Source: Pseudolabrys sp963742345
Lineage (GTDB): Bacteria > Pseudomonadota > Alphaproteobacteria > Rhizobiales > Xanthobacteraceae
NCBI GenBank assembly: GCA_963742345.1
Contig: CAVULO010000005.1
Location: 62,001 to 126,000, forward strand
DNA length: 64,000 nucleotides
Direction of reading: 5' to 3'
In this document: positions 62,566 through 64,000 of the stretch, in pieces
Position numbering within the stretch: position 1 is the stretch's first letter
Layout of the letters: every line of letters starts with the position of its first letter
The notes under the pieces: generated by a model
What the model was told of the DNA's origin: nothing
The model's database searches: none
Seen by the model: only the letters and a program-made list of their open reading frames with translations
Translations under genes and position numbers: made by a program

Positions 62566-63552
62566 ATGGATTTGCTTGATCGTCTGTTTGATATCGCACG
62601 GCAGCGCAATCGCAAAATCGTTTTGCCGGAAGGCGACGACGCGCGCATCGTCGAGGCGGCGGCGCGCCTGCGCGACCAGTAACTCGCACGGCCGATCCTG
62701 CTCGGCGGCGCCGAAGCGCTCAGCACGATCGCGAGCCGATCTGAAGGTCTCGCTCGACGGGATCGAGATCGTCGATCCGCGCAGCGACGCACGCCTGCAA
62801 GACTATGGCGCAGCGCTTGCAGGCTCACGCGAAGTCGATGACACCGGCAATGGCGACCCGTCTCGTGTCCAAGCCGCTTTATTTCGGCGGCATGATGGTG
62901 CGCCAGGGTGACGCCGACGCCATGGTTGCGGGATGCGCCAATCCGACACGGCGCGTGATCGAGGCGGGCTTGATGACGGTCGGGCTGGCGGAAGGCATCG
63001 CGCTGCCGTCGAGCTATTTCCTGATGGTCGTGCCGAATTTTCTTGGGCGAGGCCCAACGCCGTTCGTTTTCGCCGATTGCGCGGTCAATGCCGATCCGAG
63101 CGCGAGCGAACTGGCCGATATCGCGATCGCATCGGCGCGCAGCGCGCAGGCCTTGCTCGGCGAGACCCCGCGCGTGGCCATGCTGTCATTCTCGACCAAG
63201 GGCAGCGCGCAACATGCGCGCGTCGACAAGGTGCGCGAGGCGCTCGGCCTTGTGCGCGAGCGCGAGCCGGGACTTGCCATCGACGGCGAGTTTCAGGCCG
63301 ATGCAGCGCTCGTGCCGAGCGTGGCGCAGGAAGAAAGTGAAAGAGCAAAGCGCGGTCGCCGGCCGGGCCAACGTCCTGGTTTTTCCCGATCTTGATTCCG
63401 GCAATATCGCCTACAAGCTCACGCAATGGCTGGGCGGCGCGCAGGCGATCGGGCCGTTCCTGCAAGGCTTCGCCAGGCCGATCAGCGATCTGTCGCGCGG
63501 CGCCAGCGTGGAAGACATCGTCACGACCTGCGCGGTGGTCGCGGCGGGGTGA
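62566..63552 (+). CDS. pta: Phosphate acetyltransferase, multiple frame lesions
   Basis: Phosphotransacetylase of about 328 residues (catalytic domain only), converting acetyl phosphate to acetyl-CoA, the partner reaction of Xsc. Segments in order: LLDRLFDIARQRNRKIVLPE, RPILLGGAEAL, LDGIEIVDPRSDARLQDYG, KPLYFGGMMVRQGDADAMVAG, GLMTVGLAEGIALPSSYFLMVVP, FSTKGSAQHARVDKVREAL, DGEFQADAALVPSVA, VFPDLDSGNIAYKLTQWLGGA. There is an in-frame TAA at about 62683 and frame changes near 62735, 62830 and 63335. Segment order is complete, so lesions look like sequence errors, though real inactivation is possible. Confidence 0.8.
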
Positions 63553-63567
63553 ACGCTTAAACCCACC

Positions 63568-63660
63568 CCGCTCATGCCCGCGAAAGCGGGCATCCAGAAA
63601 TCGGATTCCAAAGTTCGTTGCTAAAGAACTGGGTCCCCGCTTCCGCGGGGACGAGCGGCC
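63568..63660. repeat. REP-like repeat, family 1
   Basis: ATGCCCGCGAAAGCGGGCAT and CCCCGCTTCCGCGGGG after the pta stop, separating the sulfonate cluster from the cbb3-oxidase assembly genes. Confidence 0.7.
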
Positions 63661-63678
63661 GGAGGAGCGCCGCGCAAG

Positions 63679-63849
63679 CTATGGCGCCAGTTTGCCGTGT
63701 GACCGGTCAACATCATCGTCCGACAGCACCCGCTGCGCGGCGCCGTCGACGTCGCTGTATTGACCGCTGCGCAGCGCCCACAGAAAAGCAAACAGGCCGA
63801 GCAATCCCAGCCCCAGGGCCATCGGCACCAGGTAGACCAGCACGTTCAT
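63679..63849 (-). CDS. ccoS: Cbb3-type cytochrome c oxidase assembly protein CcoS
   Basis: A 56-residue protein with one N-terminal membrane helix (VLVYLVPMALGLGLLGLFAF) followed by LWALRSGQYSDVDGAAQRVL, the CcoS/FixS signature. It is needed with the copper ATPase CcoI for maturation of the high-affinity cbb3 oxidase. Its ATG overlaps the ccoI stop (ATGA). Confidence 0.9.
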   Translation of the reverse strand: MNVLVYLVPMALGLGLLGLFAFLWALRSGQYSDVDGAAQRVLSDDDVDRSHGKLAP

Positions 63850-64000
63850 GGCCGCCCTCTTTCTTTTCGTTCGCGCGCCCGCAGCGCGTTGAGCGTCACC
63901 AGCAGCGACGACCCGGACATGGCGAGCGCGGCGATCAGCGGGGTCACTGCACCGGCGATGGCGACCGGCACCGCGATGGCATTGTAAATCGCAGCCAGCC
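63846..64000 (-). CDS. ccoI: Copper-translocating P-type ATPase CcoI/FixI, C-terminal fragment
   Basis: The last 50 or so residues of a P1B ATPase cut by the right edge: LAAIYNAIAVPVAIAGAVTP, LIAALAMSGSSLLVTLNALR, then a basic tail. The MSSSxxV-like MSGSSLLVTLNALR helix is typical of the last membrane helix of copper ATPases. Overlap with ccoS identifies it as CcoI, which supplies copper to cbb3 oxidase. Confidence 0.85.
   Translation of the reverse strand, partial: LAAIYNAIAVPVAIAGAVTPLIAALAMSGSSLLVTLNALRARERKERGRP

Noticed and set aside
50524..63552. Whole region as a genuinely decayed pseudogene island
   Set aside because: Nearly every segment of every enzyme is still present in order, and many shifts fall in short homopolymers, so sequence error is more likely. 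I keep decay as an open alternative.

Overview
The window is about 64 kb of GC-rich DNA from an alphaproteobacterium, most likely of the Hyphomicrobiales (Bradyrhizobium / Rhodopseudomonas / Pseudolabrys-like). I infer this from three things: many solute-binding-protein uptake systems (two tripartite tricarboxylate transporters, an orphan TRAP binding protein, a Liv-type ABC system and NMT1-type binding proteins), several families of REP-like palindromic repeats between genes, and a ccoI-ccoS (fixIS) end at the right edge. I saw no tRNA, rRNA, phage, integrase, transposase or CRISPR array.

Layout. 0-5.7 kb: a leftward operon of SDR, EamA transporter, 2-oxoacid dehydrogenase E1 alpha and E1 beta, succinate-semialdehyde-type dehydrogenase and E2 (cut by the edge). 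5.8-10.1 kb: three rightward anion-export units (TauE/SafE, TauE/SafE, rhodanese-ChrB plus ChrA), each headed by a copy of the same ~80-nt leader with a hairpin that buries the ribosome-binding site. 10-16 kb: a NitT/TauT-type ABC transporter split by a TetR gene, small membrane and exported proteins, and an OprB-like porin. 16-20.5 kb: a heavy-metal RND pump. 20.5-30.3 kb: a TTT transporter, two overlapping MetE-like zinc methyltransferase genes and a large FAD/Fe-S oxidoreductase, divergent from a serine-glyoxylate-type aminotransferase. 30.4-35.7 kb: GIY-YIG protein, alpha/beta hydrolase, benzoate-CoA-ligase-like enzyme, TRAP binding protein and a third MetE-like gene. 35.7-37.2 kb: repeats and GC-rich non-coding DNA. 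37.2-50.4 kb: a GntR-headed catabolic region with a Liv ABC transporter, two NodB/PuuE-type deacetylases, a FAH-family hydrolase and an orotate-phosphoribosyltransferase-like protein. 50.5-63.6 kb: a sulfonate cluster. 63.7-64 kb: ccoS and the end of ccoI.

The sulfonate cluster is the best candidate for a coherent system. A TTT transporter, IclR regulator, sulfoacetaldehyde acetyltransferase (Xsc), CoA-acylating aldehyde dehydrogenase (SauS-like), a two-subunit ADP-forming CoA ligase of the SucCD fold and a YeiH-type exporter lie head to tail. A phosphotransacetylase and a citrate synthase sit next door. Together they can import sulfoacetate, activate it to sulfoacetyl-CoA, reduce it to sulfoacetaldehyde, cleave it to acetyl phosphate plus sulfite, export the sulfite and feed acetyl-CoA to the TCA cycle. 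The same palindrome (TCTCAC-N3-GTGAGA) occurs before the transporter operon and between citrate synthase and pta, and I saw it nowhere else in the window.

Caution: many genes between 42.9 and 63.4 kb, and two further left (13.3 and 16.2 kb), are interrupted by single-base shifts, many in or beside short homopolymers, while the protein sequence on both sides stays intact. I read most of these as probable sequencing or assembly indels rather than gene decay. I annotate such genes over their full span and say where the frame changes.
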